Source: Sphagnum compactum (taxonomy: Eukaryota > Bryophyta > Sphagnopsida > Sphagnales). Taken from it: DNA of 64,000 nucleotides. A program made the position numbers and the translations under genes. The notes beneath the pieces were generated by a model that saw only the letters and a list, made by a program, of their open reading frames with translations, did not search any database and had not been told where the DNA came from. The stretch lies in assembly GCA_965153455.1 (NCBI GenBank), contig OZ234496.1, positions 10,873,863 to 10,937,862 on the forward strand, read 5' to 3'. How positions within the stretch are numbered: the first letter of the stretch is position 1; each line of letters begins with the position of its first letter. Below, piece after piece: positions 21,035 through 33,800 of this stretch.

Positions 21035-22175
21035 TAGTTTAGAATTCAAATATCAAATTTTAATTCAAATAAGCTTTTTGAATTTAAATAAAAACTTCCA
21101 AATTCAAATAATGTTTTAAGGAATTGAAATTGCAATTTTCAAATTCACATATCAAGTTTCAAATTCAAAATATTATTTTAAATAATTTAAATAATAGTTT
21201 TCAGAATTGAAATATAATTTTTCAAATCAATTTTTTTAAAATTAAATTAAAATTTTGAATTGAATTATTAATTTTTAGATTGATTTTTTTTTCAAATTCA
21301 ACCAATTAAAGACAGAATTCCAATAACAATTTTAGAATAAAATATCAATTTTCAGATTCAATTATTTGATTTAATAATTTTAAAATGAATTTTGACAACA
21401 TTTTTTAGAATTGAAACATCAATTTTAATGTTTAAGTATAATTTTCATAATATAATTCTAGACTCAAACATATATATTTGAATACAATTAGCATTTTAAG
21501 AATTCATGTTTTAAACTTCAAATTCAAATAACAAATTTAAATTCAAAATACAATTTTTAGAATTGAAATAAAAATTGTCAATATTGAAATATCAATTTTT
21601 TAGATTCAAATATTGGTTTTTAGATCAAATAAAATGTTTCACAATTGGAATAACAATTTTTAGACTCACATATCGATTTTATGTTAAATTTTTAAGAATC
21701 AGAATGCAGATTAAAAATTTCAAATTCACATAACTTTTTTTAATATTGAAATATCATTTATTTAGATTCAAATATGATTTTCAGATTCATTATATGAACA
21801 ATATACATACATATGCATAATTAATATACACACAAATATATATTTATGATAATATGTAACATATCATAAATATAATTATAATACATACATAAAAACACAC
21901 CCCTATGTCACCGTAAAATACTTTTAAGATGCAACTAATTTGGTGACTATTTTGACTAATGGGACATATCATTCTATTAATGGATGAAAATAGACTTAAA
22001 AGCCCACTAATTGATAGGACAAAATTTTCAATAGTTGCATCATAGTTGTAAAAATGACCAAAATAGTTGAAATTTGAGTTACAATTGTAAATCCTCCCAA
22101 ACTTAGTCACAAATAACTACAAGTCACATGTAGTCACAAACAAAGTGGTTACATTTTGGTTAATTTCTACTAAGG
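21035..22175 (-). repeat. A-module, right copy, second part
   Basis: GAATTGAAATATCAATTTTT-type repeats continue after the retrotransposon. The last 330 bases are the inverted complement of 8199-8560, including AACTACAAGTCACATGTAGT and GGTTACATTTTGGTTAATTT, ending TTTCTACTAAGG. Confidence 0.65.
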
Positions 22176-22199
22176 ACAAGGAATATAAGCATAATATAA

Positions 22200-23260
22200 T
22201 CTGGAAGAAGTAGAGGACAAAATGAACACAAGTTCAAAATGCTAATGTTGAGAATTAAAGAGGAAAATGAGGAGCTCAAGGAGAAGACAAGGTTGATGAA
22301 ATTTTAAGTTGAAAAATTGGAGTTGAAAAAAACGGCCGAAGTTTAGAAAATCATAGAAAAAAAATGGGCAAAAACACTGTTTACTTACAAACAATAAAAG
22401 GAGGCCTTGAGTAGTTAGGTAGAAGCACTAATTCAAGATAAGGAGAAGGAAAATGTACTAATAGATATGGAGTTGATAAACTTGAAGAATGCTTCTATGC
22501 TCAATTCTAAGGAAATTATAAGAAGAACATTAAAGGCAAAGATAAAAAAGCTGGTGGAGAAAAATAATGAGCATCAGAGGAATTTACAACAGTTGTAAAC
22601 ACATCTAGAGAATGCAAATGAGAGGAAGAAAAGTCTAGATCTAGTTTGTGTGAAAAAAATTTGGAAGATTATGACCAAATGTTACAATATTATACCATCA
22701 TGAGAACTAAAAGCAAAATGAAGGATTTTGATGTAAAGTTTAAGTAATGGTGGGAAGTTGCAAAGGAATACTTTTCCAAGGAGTTGGAAAAAAATTTGGC
22801 CCAACATAAAGCCGATGAGAGAAAGTATAGATACAAACTGCAGGTATATCAAATAACCTTCCCAAATTTTATATATGGAAGCCCAACAAACACAGAAACA
22901 TTGTGCTAAGATGAGGAGAATGAAACAAGGCCCAATGGGACGGCTCAAAAGGAGGAGGTGCAAGCTGAGAAACCACTGATACTGAAGGGAAGAGGTCAAG
23001 AAGATAAATAACCACAAATGAATCAGGGTCAATAATAAGAACATATGAAAACCACTTTAGTAGTAAAGGTAGAACAATCACAAATGTAGACACTAGAAGT
23101 GGAACCACATCATAAGTCAGTGGAAGAGGAGGTAAGAAATACAAAATTAGAAGTAGGTGTAGAACCACAGGTTGTTGTACAAAATGAGAGTACAAAAGCT
23201 ATAGCTGAGCAGCTATAAGCACAAAATGTTGTACAATGACTACATTTCATTTTTCAACTA
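22200..23260 (+). pseudogene. Decayed coiled-coil ORF remnant
   Basis: One frame, with several stops, reads as a strongly charged heptad-like protein: MLRIKEENEELKEKTRL, then VEKLELKKTAEV, NVLIDMELINLKNASMLNSK, KAKIKKLVEKNNEHQRNLQQ. The high Lys/Glu/Leu content over 150 codons is unlikely by chance in this AT-rich DNA. After about 22680 the frame is lost, but charged fragments continue to 23250. No family is recognised. It may be related to the coiled-coil part of the remnant at 1.1-2.3 kb. It directly abuts the end of the composite element. Confidence 0.45.
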
Positions 23261-23968
23261 TTCCACAAGGATTTCAGGGATGGAATCCAGCGTACATGGT
23301 GGGGGGGGGGGCAATGTTAAGGGAGTAGGCAAATTACATAGTTTTTGGGATTATTAAACATTACAAATATGAATAGGCCATTGGACACTTGAGGGATTTG
23401 ATTTTTGAATTTTTGTTGAATTTTGTTTTCTTATTCATGTTGATGGTGACTTAGGGACTGCCCAAGGGAGAGAGTTTTGGAGTTTGAAAACATTCGTGGA
23501 TACACATAAATTCTGGAGTAAAAGTAGAGACATAGACTTTGTAAAAGAACTACATGTTATGGTGTTGAATACCATAGATTGAATTGGTTGTTTTGATCAC
23601 ACTTCCATTAATCTGATGTGTGAATCATTTGTAGTTTCTAATATCATGAATAGTAATTGTAATTCAGTTTGGAGTTTCAAACATTATGTTTTGGATTATA
23701 GATTATGGTTATAAAAAATAACCATGAATTTAATGTATTACTGAATTGCAAATGTATGTGTGTTTAAAATCAGTGTAGAGTTGTGAATGAATGTATGTTT
23801 GTAGTGCAAAATTGTTGTTACAGTAAATGTGGAGTGGTTATGGAATAATTAAATCCACATCTACATGTCTTCATTTTTCAAAATAACACGCAAGTTAAAA
23901 TTCTTAAGGTGATCAAACCTTTTTTGCAAATTTTAAAAGTTTATACACATCAAGTTCACAATATATAT
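23261..23968. other. No gene; run of ten G
   Basis: A 10-base G run lies near 23301-23310. Otherwise AT-rich DNA without support for any feature. Confidence 0.4.
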
Positions 23969-24078
23969 CACTACTACAAAATGTGGGTGTAGTTCATAGT
24001 CCACATTCACTAAGCCAATGAATTCATTCAAAATCTAGTGAAATCACTTGGCATACATGGACACCTTTTGTTGTAGTG
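23969..24078. mobile_element. 110-bp CACTA-type mini-element
   Basis: Begins CACTACTACAAAATGTGGG and ends CACCTTTTGTTGTAGTG, so the ends are inverted repeats (CACTACNACAAAA). TAT flanks both sides (23966-23968 and 24079-24081), fitting the 3-bp duplication of CACTA elements. Too short to encode anything. The left-end sequence recurs, inverted, at 46511-46540. Confidence 0.8.
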
Positions 24079-24081
24079 TAT

Positions 24082-26178
24082 GTTCACCATTATGTTTGAT
24101 CCTTATTTCAAGTCTTTGGTGGTTGTGGAGAATCATGGGATGTGGGGATTATAAACTCATCCTATTTTAAAGTATGATGCAAATATGGTAATCCTTTTTC
24201 TAATGGTAATCTTTGAAGTACAAACCCTATTATTTAAGCATGTGTAGTAGTAATGTTGGATTTGGTGATTTTATTAAAGAAATAATAAGATTTTTGGTGT
24301 TGGCTTATTTATGGAAAAGTCTTCACATGCACTTATTGGGTGAAAACACATTACAATGGCCAAAAAATGTTGTTACAAATACTATTTCTCAAAACTATGT
24401 AATTCCAGCTTCCACCAAGCCAATATTAAAAGATGTTTTTATAAATTATACTCAAAATAAGGTAGTTCAATTGCCAAATAATGTAATTATCAAAAGAAAC
24501 TACATTTCTTGATTAATATTAAATGATTAAAAATTATATTTGTGAAAAAATAGGACATGTATAAACATACTACAAAATGTCAATATACTTTTTAAATGAT
24601 TCAAATAATTGCAAAACTTGATGAACTACTTGATTATAATTGAACATGAGTTGATTGCACCATTTCAATTACAATTGAAAAGTTTGACTCATGTGATTTC
24701 ACAAAAAACATTTGGATGAGTTTTCCATTCAATTGAGCATAATTGTGTTGAAAAAAACCATTTTGTTAAAAAATTACTTTCATTTGAAAGATAATAATAA
24801 TTATGTTGAAGGCCTTTGTATCAAAATCCATTTTATATGTTTATCAAAATGCTAGATGAAATCAAAGAAGAATTGCCCCCAAACTAATACAAAATGTACC
24901 CAAAAAAAGTACATTTTTTTATTCAAAGCGGCCCCCCATAATGTGTTTTCACCCTATTATTCAAACCCTATCTTTATTCAAGAGGTTATTTTAAACTTCT
25001 ATTACATGTATTGATCCTTTAAGTAACTTGGTTGTGGATACATGAAAGTCAATTCCCAAATGTTGGCTTCATTATTAAACAAATCTTGGGAATTTTGAGG
25101 TCAAATATTGAAATTGAACATGTGTTCAATCTTGTTAGTGTGTTGATAGGTCCAAATTGTTGCAAGTTATAGGTGGAAAAATTAAATCACAGCATCATTG
25201 TGGTGAAGATGATCCCCACTTGAATTGTTTTCAACAAAAGGATTTGATAGACCTTATGAAAGTTGAAATTTATTACTTGAACAAAATTATGATTTGATTA
25301 AGAAATCAAATTATTTTGAACAATTGAAACTAGATAATGATTAGGTTTGGCAAGGTGATATCACCATTATTTTTGTTGGTTTTCTATTTTTAAAAATTTT
25401 ATTGGAATTTCAAATTTAAATGACAATTTTCATTGGAAAGAATTTAGTCTTTGTGTTCATGTAGATTTTACTGTTGGATTTCATCAACAATAGGGATGAT
25501 GGCTTTTAGTTGTATTGTGTGGGGTTAGATGTTTTTGTGTTTTAAGTGGGGTGTGGTTGGGGTAGGAAACTTATGTTACATTAGGTAGAGTTCTTTAAAT
25601 AGTTGGGGTTTAACTCCCTCACAAGCTACTAGTTTTGTTAAAACATTATTATGTAGGGCAAGTGTGTGATTGCAAAAATTAATTTCAAACATCAATTTTA
25701 TCCCTAAACTTTGTACATATCTTGTAATTAGTTTGAATTTAAAAATTGACAAATCCATATCTACCAAATGAAAATAATGAAGATAAAAAATATCCTTCAT
25801 TACAAATACAGTTTTATTATTTTTATGCATATCCTTCTATTAAAATATTTTAAAATATGCCATATTGATAACCTAGGCAAACCTTCAGAACTTCATATGT
25901 AGACAACACTAATACCAACCATCCACATGTGTATAATATCTATCTACCTAGTAATCAAATTTTAAATCACCAAATCTATACCTACCTTACCGACTTACAT
26001 AGTAATCATGGTAGGATGTTTGACACCCTGCAAACTTTATGAAGGGTGTTAGAAAAAGGCATGCAATGCCCTACATGATTTTGTTATAGGGTTTGATTAA
26101 AAACTGGAAAAGTGATAACTAAATTCAAATTTTGATGTAACATTTTCAAGCAATAGAAACTAAGGTAATGTGAATGAC
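24082..26178. other. No recognised gene
   Basis: An open stretch of 99 codons at 24213-24512 has no motif I know. The rest is AT-rich DNA with short A/T runs. Confidence 0.35.
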
Positions 26179-26335
26179 TAGATCCTATGTCCCTAAGGTG
26201 TGGGTTCGAATCTCTTGAGGAGTTTCAAAATCATCCTAATTCTTTTAATTAAAGCATAGATCCTATTTCCCTATGGTTGTGGGTTCAAATCTCTTGAGGA
26301 GGTTCCAAAACATCCTAATTCTTTTAAATTAAAAC
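26179..26335 (+). repeat. 78-bp tandem duplication with a tRNA B-box-like motif
   Basis: TAGATCCTATGTCCCTAAGG at 26179 repeats at 26257 as TAGATCCTATTTCCCTATGG. Each copy has GTGGGTTC(G/A)AATCTCTTGAGGAG, which resembles the GGTTCGAATC B box of tRNA genes. No cloverleaf can be drawn and no clear A box is seen, so this may be a SINE fragment. Confidence 0.6.
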
Positions 26336-28665
26336 ATGAACCATACGACTTTGCACTATACAATAGAAGGAACAAACGCAAAGTTCAATGGGGGTGTTAA
26401 CACCCACATAATCATGTACATTCCCAAGATCTTACCTTTGAAATTTTGTACCCACTTTACCATATATCATTATTTTCTCTATGAACTTCTTGAGGTAGAT
26501 TGGGAATCATCCTTAAAAAAATCTAGTATTAATTGACAACAACTATCCAAATTGTTGATTTTGGAGCATTTTAAAACATTTTTTACCAAGTTTTTCAAAT
26601 TTCTTTCAAAAAATGACCCCAAAATTTTTGAAACATCATTTCTTCATGTATTTTCACTATTTTGAGAGAAGATTCACCATTAAGAAAACAAAGTGCACAG
26701 TTCATGTTCTGAACCATATCTAGCTATTACACATTCAACTATTAGTTCACTATAGATAAATAAGAATACAAATTCAAACCACCAAATGTGACAATCCCAT
26801 TGGTCTTTTAAAAAATCTTGATGCTCACACACAATCCTATTTTGCTGAACATTGAAAATAATGGTTCCTTTCTAGCATTTCCATTGTCTCTCTTAGATTT
26901 TTCACAACATTCTCACAACCCTACCAAACCCTATTACACTTTTAATTGGTAGTTCACTCAAGAGAACTAAGGAAAAAAATCAGACCATCAAATCCAGCAA
27001 TTTCATTGGTCATAATATTTTTTCTGCACACCTATGCACAAGCCTATTCTACATCCTCTGTATTAATATTATAATACAATCCTTGTCTTGATAGGCCTTG
27101 GGTGAACCAGCACCCACGCTGTCACCATGGTAAAATCCATGGTACCAGTTTTATGTACAAGATAGACATGTACAGGATGGTGCAATCAGCACTGGTGAGT
27201 CCTGGGCCACATGATCGGCTAATGGTTATTGTACCCTCCCCTTTTTCAGGGCAGATGTGATCCATTGGCCAGTTTGCAAGTGTTGGATCTTCTGATCATT
27301 ATGCTCCCTTTCAAACTTGGACTTTTTTTATCAACGAGTTAGCTTGTATCTCTTGCTCTTGTTGCGTACAATTCACTTACAAACTCACTTTTCAAAAGTG
27401 TACACCTTCTACTTAGAAATGAATGAATTGTTGTCTTCTCAGCCATAGAAATTTCCTCTTGAATGGAAATCATGCTTGTACGAAAATACCACCGAAAGAA
27501 AGGCGGGCCTTTGAGATGTGTAGCTGTTAGTAAATACTCTCTATGCTTGTAAAAAATGTACCTTTTGAAAGATATGTAGCTTTTTGATATGTATTCAATT
27601 TTCAAAAAAAGAAACAGATTAGAAAATATGTAACTTTTAATGAGCACTCACCCCTAAATGCCTAAGCCTTTTGCACAACCATTTTATCCTTATCAAAGCC
27701 TTTGTTAAAATTTTGGTCGAATCTATTCATCCACAAATGTGATCATAGTTGTAAAATTTTCAACCAAAATCGAACAAGGGGTGATGATGTAACAAAGCTG
27801 GATTGAGGTCCAAGGTGTTGCCTAAGGTCGAATCTAAAGCTGTGCCAACCAAACAAAGATTCTTGACATGACATTAATGTGTGCATCCTAATATGGCATG
27901 CACAACGACCAAATACAGTACAAAATTCAAGTCAAAATGTGGTTTTTCAAGTAATAATGAAACCTTCCAATTTAAAAAATGTGAATGTGAAGATCCTTGG
28001 AAATTGGTGACAACTTCAAAGGGATCCCAATGCCAAAACTCGAGTTACTCATAAATGAGTTTCAAGAGTTAATAGTACCTTGTTACCCACCTATGATTCC
28101 CTCCACCCTCACTGATGTAATCCCAAATGTGAGTAGTTGGGTTCATCAGCTAACGATCTCGAGGCTGAATGCATGCACTTATTTTTATTAGGACCATCCA
28201 AATCTATGTGGAAATTTGCGATAGTAGGCCATTAGAAAATTCTCTAAAAGCCCTGTATGCTCCCAAAAAGAAAACCAAAAAATATTTAAGTTTTTGTCAC
28301 CCACATCCATTTGAAATTCAAAGAAAAACATCAATTTTGACTTATGGGTTAATATATTTCTAGAACAGGGTCACACTCTTTTGTTGGCCTTGCCTACCAA
28401 GGCAAGGATATTGTGTTTAGATCCATTATAGAGTATAGTAGCCTAATGGATTTTGGCCCCTAGGTAGTAGGTCTATTTTTATATGAGGATTTTTGAGGAT
28501 TTTTGAAAGTTAAGATTAATAATAGAGTTGTGATATATTGAAGGATTTTGGTTTCTTTTAGAGGATATCTTTTAAGGTTATATTTTTGTATGGTGAAATA
28601 TTTGAATTTCCATAAGTATTCTTTTGCCTTAAGATACTTTTTAATGTAAATGGCAAGGCCACAGT
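26336..28665. other. No recognised gene
   Basis: The 27.08-27.30 kb segment is more GC-rich, with GGTGAACCAGCACCCACG and an ACCATGG word. A similar GGTGAACTAGTACCCACG occurs near 29.23 kb, suggesting fragments of one dispersed repeat. ORFs here show no motif. Confidence 0.35.
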
Positions 28666-28669
28666 GTGA

Positions 28670-29005
28670 CACACCCCTTGTTTTGCTTGTTTGAAAGACA
28701 AACTTTTGAAGAGTCTTCAAATTGTGAAGGGCAATTTAGTTATCAGTCTGTCAATGTGAAGGGTAGTTTCTAGAGCGGTCTTTTACAGGTGAAGGGCAGA
28801 TCAGCCCTTCAAAATCAAGGCTCGATAGCAACTTTGCTGTAGACGAACACTATTCTACCCTGTGTTTGAATTCATACTTCTATTAGAAGCCGGCACTCAA
28901 AGATTCATGGTAGCCTTATGTTTTTGGCTCGCTGACAGAAGTCTAGGCGAACATAATAAAAATAAAGACCTCCCGTCTGTTCGATGTCAGACCTAAAAAC
29001 AGCTC
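28670..29005. repeat. Possible LTR-like fragment
   Basis: GC-richer than its surroundings, with repeated GTGAAGGGCA words (about 28.72-28.79 kb) and GTAGACGAACACTATTCTACCC followed by CTCTCTCTCAAGTTCAAGTTC. It resembles LTR text but I cannot find both edges or a duplication. Confidence 0.25.
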
Positions 29006-30120
29006 TCTCTCAAGTTCAAGTTCAAAGGAAGATTATGTCCAAATAATTCCAATTTAGTTCAGTCCAAATGGGTAGGAGGAATAATGCCTGAAATGTCTCC
29101 CAAGCCTGGAAAATCATGAGCTTTTGGCCGTCTTTCTTGTTGGAAAAGGTATTAAGCATAAAGGCTATTCTCCACGTGGAGAATATTTTACTTTTCTTTT
29201 TGCACTTGAAAATCTGGAGAAACTTGGGTGAACTAGTACCCACGTTGGTAGTTGGTACCATGGTGAAAATCCCAAAGTTCATTAAAATGATTTCTTAAGA
29301 TTTCAAATATCCCATTCTAAGACTAAATCAGGGTCTTTGAGTTCAACATTCTAACATTTTTTGGGCTTAATATGGCCACTAAGAGGCCTCACTCAAAAAG
29401 GTGAAGGTACCAGCTGGTGTTGTGGGTTTCTTATATTTTAGGAGCCTTTGGTTTCAGTTCAAGAAAATTTTAAGGGCTGGTTAGGTATTTTCTAAAAACA
29501 AACTTGGGACCTAGTTCCAAATTTGAATTTTTAATGTGAGGGTCAGTTTTGATTTTTGTTTTTAAAAAAAGATTCAAATCAAGCTGGTTCTTGGTTTTGG
29601 GGTAGGTTATGGTAGGTTTCAAATAACCTACTAGTTAGGTTTCATGACATGAAACATTATTGGAAACAATGAAAAAAGAGAATTTTTAAGTATAAAAAGT
29701 TTCAAATTGTTACAAAGTCTTATCATAGTCAAATTAAACAAAATTAATCTAGTTTTAAGCTCTAAAATAATATTAGTAGTTTTTAATGAATTACTATCAT
29801 TTTTAATGTCAATTGGTTTCATGTTTTCATATCTCATGCACTTGTATGCCAATTTTGAAATGTGCATATTGCCACCTTTGAATTTAGCCCTCAAAACATC
29901 CCAAACCAACCCCCACAACGATGAATAAATAAAGATAAAGAGAGCAATGGTGGCAATTACTAGTTCCAACAACAAGAAGCCCACAACAATGAGTATGATC
30001 ACGAGATCATCAAGATTAGGAGGGCGATGGTAACATTTGTTTGTTACAATGAGAAGACATGTTAACCTTGTAGTAATCACATATCTTACCTTTATAAATA
30101 TTAATCTGTAGTTATTAACC
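29006..30120. other. No recognised gene
   Basis: The 163-codon minus-strand opening (29631-30122) is made of low-complexity, AT-driven residues and carries no family motif, so it is not called. Confidence 0.35.
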
Positions 30121-30329
30121 ACATATTTGATTAAGTGTTAATTTATGATTAGTATTTAATAAAATGTTAATGTATTTTAAGTATAAATTTGACTTTTTAA
30201 AGCATTAAGTTAAAATTTGTAGTTATTTTGTTAGTTAAATGTTATCATGTATTAAATATGGATCTGACTTTTATATGTATTAAAATAAATGCTAACTAAA
30301 TAATTATTAGTTTATATATTAATTCCTAT

Positions 30330-30460
30330 TTAGTTAGGCAACTACTTTAGTTACTAGTAAGAACCACCTAGCCTATATAAGGATTTGAGTTTGAATCTTT
30401 TTGTATTCTTGTTCGTTTGCAATAACATTCATAAAGTTATCTTGTTATCTTTTATATTTG
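30330..30460 (+). promoter_or_regulatory. Candidate TATA-containing promoter, LTR-like
   Basis: CCTATATAAGGATTTGAG near 30371-30388 is followed by a T-rich stretch and AATAACATTCATAAAG, a layout common in plant LTR promoters. No partner LTR was found. Form only. Confidence 0.25.
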
Positions 30461-30559
30461 AATCTATACGTTGTGTTTAGTTTGGACACGCATGCATAGG
30501 AATATTGAGATTCTTGTATACATTTTTTTTAGAAGTTTATACTTTGTTCATTAATATTG

Positions 30560-32236
30560 GTGACCATCTTTTGAGCTAGGATTGAAGGTTTTGTTTATCT
30601 CCATGGGTGCGGTGATCAAGGTTAAAAATCTCTAAGAAATCTTATACATTTGTAATTTTTTCCACCATGAAATTTGGATTTAGATTTTTTTGTTTTATCT
30701 CTTTGGGAAGGGTAGATCAAAATTAAAAATCTTCAAAAAAACCTAAATACATTTTGCATTATGTTATTAGTGCATTTTGTTTCTTGTATGAACAATTTTT
30801 CACTTAGATAAAGTTTTGGTATAAACTTTATTTTATTTTCAAAACTTGTTGGAAGATTTTGAGATACTAAAACTAATGATGGCTAATTATATTCTTGGCA
30901 AGAGCAGATATCTCTAAGTGCAACATCAACACTTAAGCCTGAGTGGAGGACTTACCTTGAAGCGGAAACAATTTAATGCCATAATCACATTCCAAAACCA
31001 CAATATTGGAGAGATCAGTAGCCAATGGTTATAGAAAAACAACTAAGCCCAACTAGAGGACTCACTTAGGTGAAAACACAACCAATTAGACACAAAAAGT
31101 AGAGTTTGGCATTGCAAAATTTAGTTTCTTTGAAAAACACAAGCAAAATAAACTATTTTTTTTTCTTTTGAAAAGGTACCCACACATACATGTAGAATAT
31201 TAGTCTTGCTCTTGATATATATAATGGAATGTCGAAAAAAATAATTAATGGTCTACTTGCAAGTTACTTTACGTTGACATGTTCACGTGAAGGGAATTAA
31301 AAAGTTTGATCCAAGTATGTCAAAATTTTATCAAAGTTTGGGTGTGGGCATTTGTTGCACTTTATATATATGTGATGTAGGGTATACAAGTCCAAGCTTT
31401 GTGATTAATGTGGTAATTATGGAGAAAAATATTTTTAAACCTCAAAATTTGGCATTATTTCAAAAATATTTTTTACCTACTTTTTTTACTCCAAATGAAA
31501 TGGAAAAAATTACTCTAAAACTATGTTGATGCATAGTAGGATGGCACGTTAATTTTCCTTCCAAAGGTGCAACTTCATTTATACTTGCCCAACCAATTTT
31601 GCAAGTAAACAAATAGATCCACTACCTCAAACTAGGGCACGTGTTAGCTGCAAAACCTAAGTTACAGAGATATCCTATTTTGAAATGACCTAAGGCCACG
31701 AATAGAGGGCTTCCCTTGCCAATACTCTTTGCATTTTGAATGCTATGAAAAGAGGGTTGTTTTTTTGTCTTCCCGTTTCATAGACTTAATGTTACCATGG
31801 AGCTCCGATGAGTTTTGATGAAGTATGTTGTCTTCATCTTAAGATCCTTAGGTTGTGGTACATAATCATGATTTTTGTTTGGTAACATTGTTTGTTTCAA
31901 ATGCGAAAGGTTTCTTGAATAGGGTTTGGTGGCATTCTTATAATGATACATCAAACAATGTGGTCATGTGAAAGGATTTCTCCAAGAGCCTAGGGATTTT
32001 TCCATATGCTTCGGAATTGGTTTCTAAAGGAGAACACAATATTTGATGCCCACACCAAAAGTAGAGGATGGCCTGAAACCATGGTCTTCAAACACAACAA
32101 CATTTGAAGTGCATCATTTGATTTCAATGAACCCATTTCTCAAATAAGGGCTTTATTCAAGTTCCTTTGGTATGTTTTGCAACCTATACACCTTAAAGAC
32201 ATTGAAGTGAAGTTAGGTTAGTACCTCTATGTGAAT
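30560..32236. other. No recognised gene
   Basis: AT-rich DNA with scattered short ORFs. Nothing could be supported on either strand. Confidence 0.35.
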
Positions 32237-32294
32237 ATTAGGTCTTCCATATGCTTCTATAGTTGTTTTTGCAAAACTTTGTTTGCTCATATTT

Positions 32295-32445
32295 GGAATT
32301 CAGAACACTAGTTGCTTGAGTTTGAACATATAAAAGTTCTGAATTCCAGAGATTGTTCATACTCAAAGCACTAGTTGCTTGAGTTTGAGCACACAGAAGT
32401 TTTGAGTTCCAAAGATTATTCATATTGAGAACACTAGTTGCTTTT
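32295..32445 (-). repeat. 63-bp tandem repeat encoding a 21-residue period
   Basis: ACTAGTTGCTT recurs at 32307, 32370 and 32433, exactly 63 bases apart. On the minus strand the unit is an open 21-residue repeat (MNNLWNS-LL--QTQATS-L). It may be chance openness, since the two full copies share the frame by length. Confidence 0.7.
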
Positions 32446-32459
32446 ACAAAACTCTACAA

Positions 32460-33800
32460 CTCATTTTTTGATGTTCTACAAGTTTGTTCTTTTTATGATG
32501 CCATTAAACTTGATTTTGAATAGACATGTATTGTTAAATTCTACAATTTTTTTACCTATACTTAAGGTATACTAGGTTCAAGTTGTAATGCCTTACATAT
32601 GGGTGGGGGTGACCTTGCAAGAATTTTGACTACATGTGATGGCCACTAATTACCTAGATGAACCAAGGTAGTTATGTTTACAAACATATTTTGGACACAT
32701 CTAGTACAAGGTAAATGGGATGTGTTGAGTTGTGGTATCTATTATTTACATATTCCAGTAGTAGAAGCTGAATTTACATAATAACATATTCGAGCTTCTA
32801 GTAACATATTCCAAAAAATTGCATGAAATTAAAATAATATGAGTTCATAACATGCGATTTCAAATATGTAAATTCACGCCTTTATTATCTACCCACAAAT
32901 GTGATTTCTTTGAACTGACATTGTTGAAGCTTGTTTCTGTCATCCACAATGTACTAAATACATTCATTCAAATTCAACCTTCCAAGAATTGCTTTAATCC
33001 TTCCCTAATGAACTTGGGGATACAACAATAGAGAGCTAAAATCATGGATACATTTTATCCATGAGTATCTTTTCCTAAGGTCAGTTTTATCACATGACAT
33101 AAACCTTTAGCTATTGAAATGGATGTTTTGTGCAAGGAGGTGTACCTGAAAATAGGTATTCATATACTTGTAACAAGGTACAAATTCAATAGTTTCACAA
33201 CTATCAATATTCTAATTTATAATGCCATAGTAGATAGTATTTCATTTTCAAACAATTTCATTTTGAACAAAATTAATTATTTGTTTCATCAATGTGGGAG
33301 CTAATTGGCCTGCACTGAAGTATATACAGTGGTTTCACATGTGAATTTTGTTATTTTTCAGTGCTTAGGTTGCTTCTCTGGATGATGTATCCTGTCATTT
33401 GGTCTAGTGATGTTTCTATCCAACTGGGAAGCAAAAAGAACAAGTATGTGCCAAGAATAGAGAGGATAAAGATTGATCAAAACGTAAAGCTTAGAGAAAG
33501 GAGGCTTTAGTAGTTAAAAAGGCCAGGTAAATGTACAAAATTTGGCAAGGGTAGAATTATTCACATTGTTAGTATGCATAATTTAATCATCCAAAACCTA
33601 ATAAGAATAAATATAGAAAGAAACAAATGAATTCTTCATGTTTGATTATTACATTACCATTTAATATTTACATCTTTTTGTTTATGACAAAACAATCTAC
33701 ACATAGTTGGTACAAGTTCTTTAACTGTATACTTAAGTCACTATGGCTAATTTATGCTAACAAACAATTTGGAAAATGTCCAAGTGTGTTATGTAAATTT
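32460..33800. other. No recognised gene
   Basis: No motif or repeat seen apart from A/T-rich simple sequence. Confidence 0.35.

Larger units (their letters stand above)
8199..22175. mobile_element. Composite inverted pair of element-1-family copies
   Basis: The left outer end starts CACCAGTAAAAATCAGCC. The right outer end is the inverted complement of a CCTTAGTAGAAATTAACC-type end. Both are followed inwards by AAAATGTAACC and ACTACATGTGACTTGTAGT. Between them the sequence reads the same on both strands at large scale: A-type module, AT-rich core, hairpin, TATA, ACCTACCT array, then a junction near 11,096-11,100 and the mirror image. Both inner GCGACT-rich ends are missing, so two truncated copies are joined tail to tail. 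Without the nested retrotransposon the unit is about 6 kb. The outer trinucleotides (AAT and ACA) do not match, so mobilisation as one unit is not proven. Confidence 0.7.

Noticed and set aside
26190-26225. tRNA gene
   Set aside because: Only a B-box-like motif is present. No cloverleaf or A box.
29631-30122. 163-codon minus-strand ORF
   Set aside because: AT-driven hydrophobic residues, no family motif, and the sequence around it lacks coding character.
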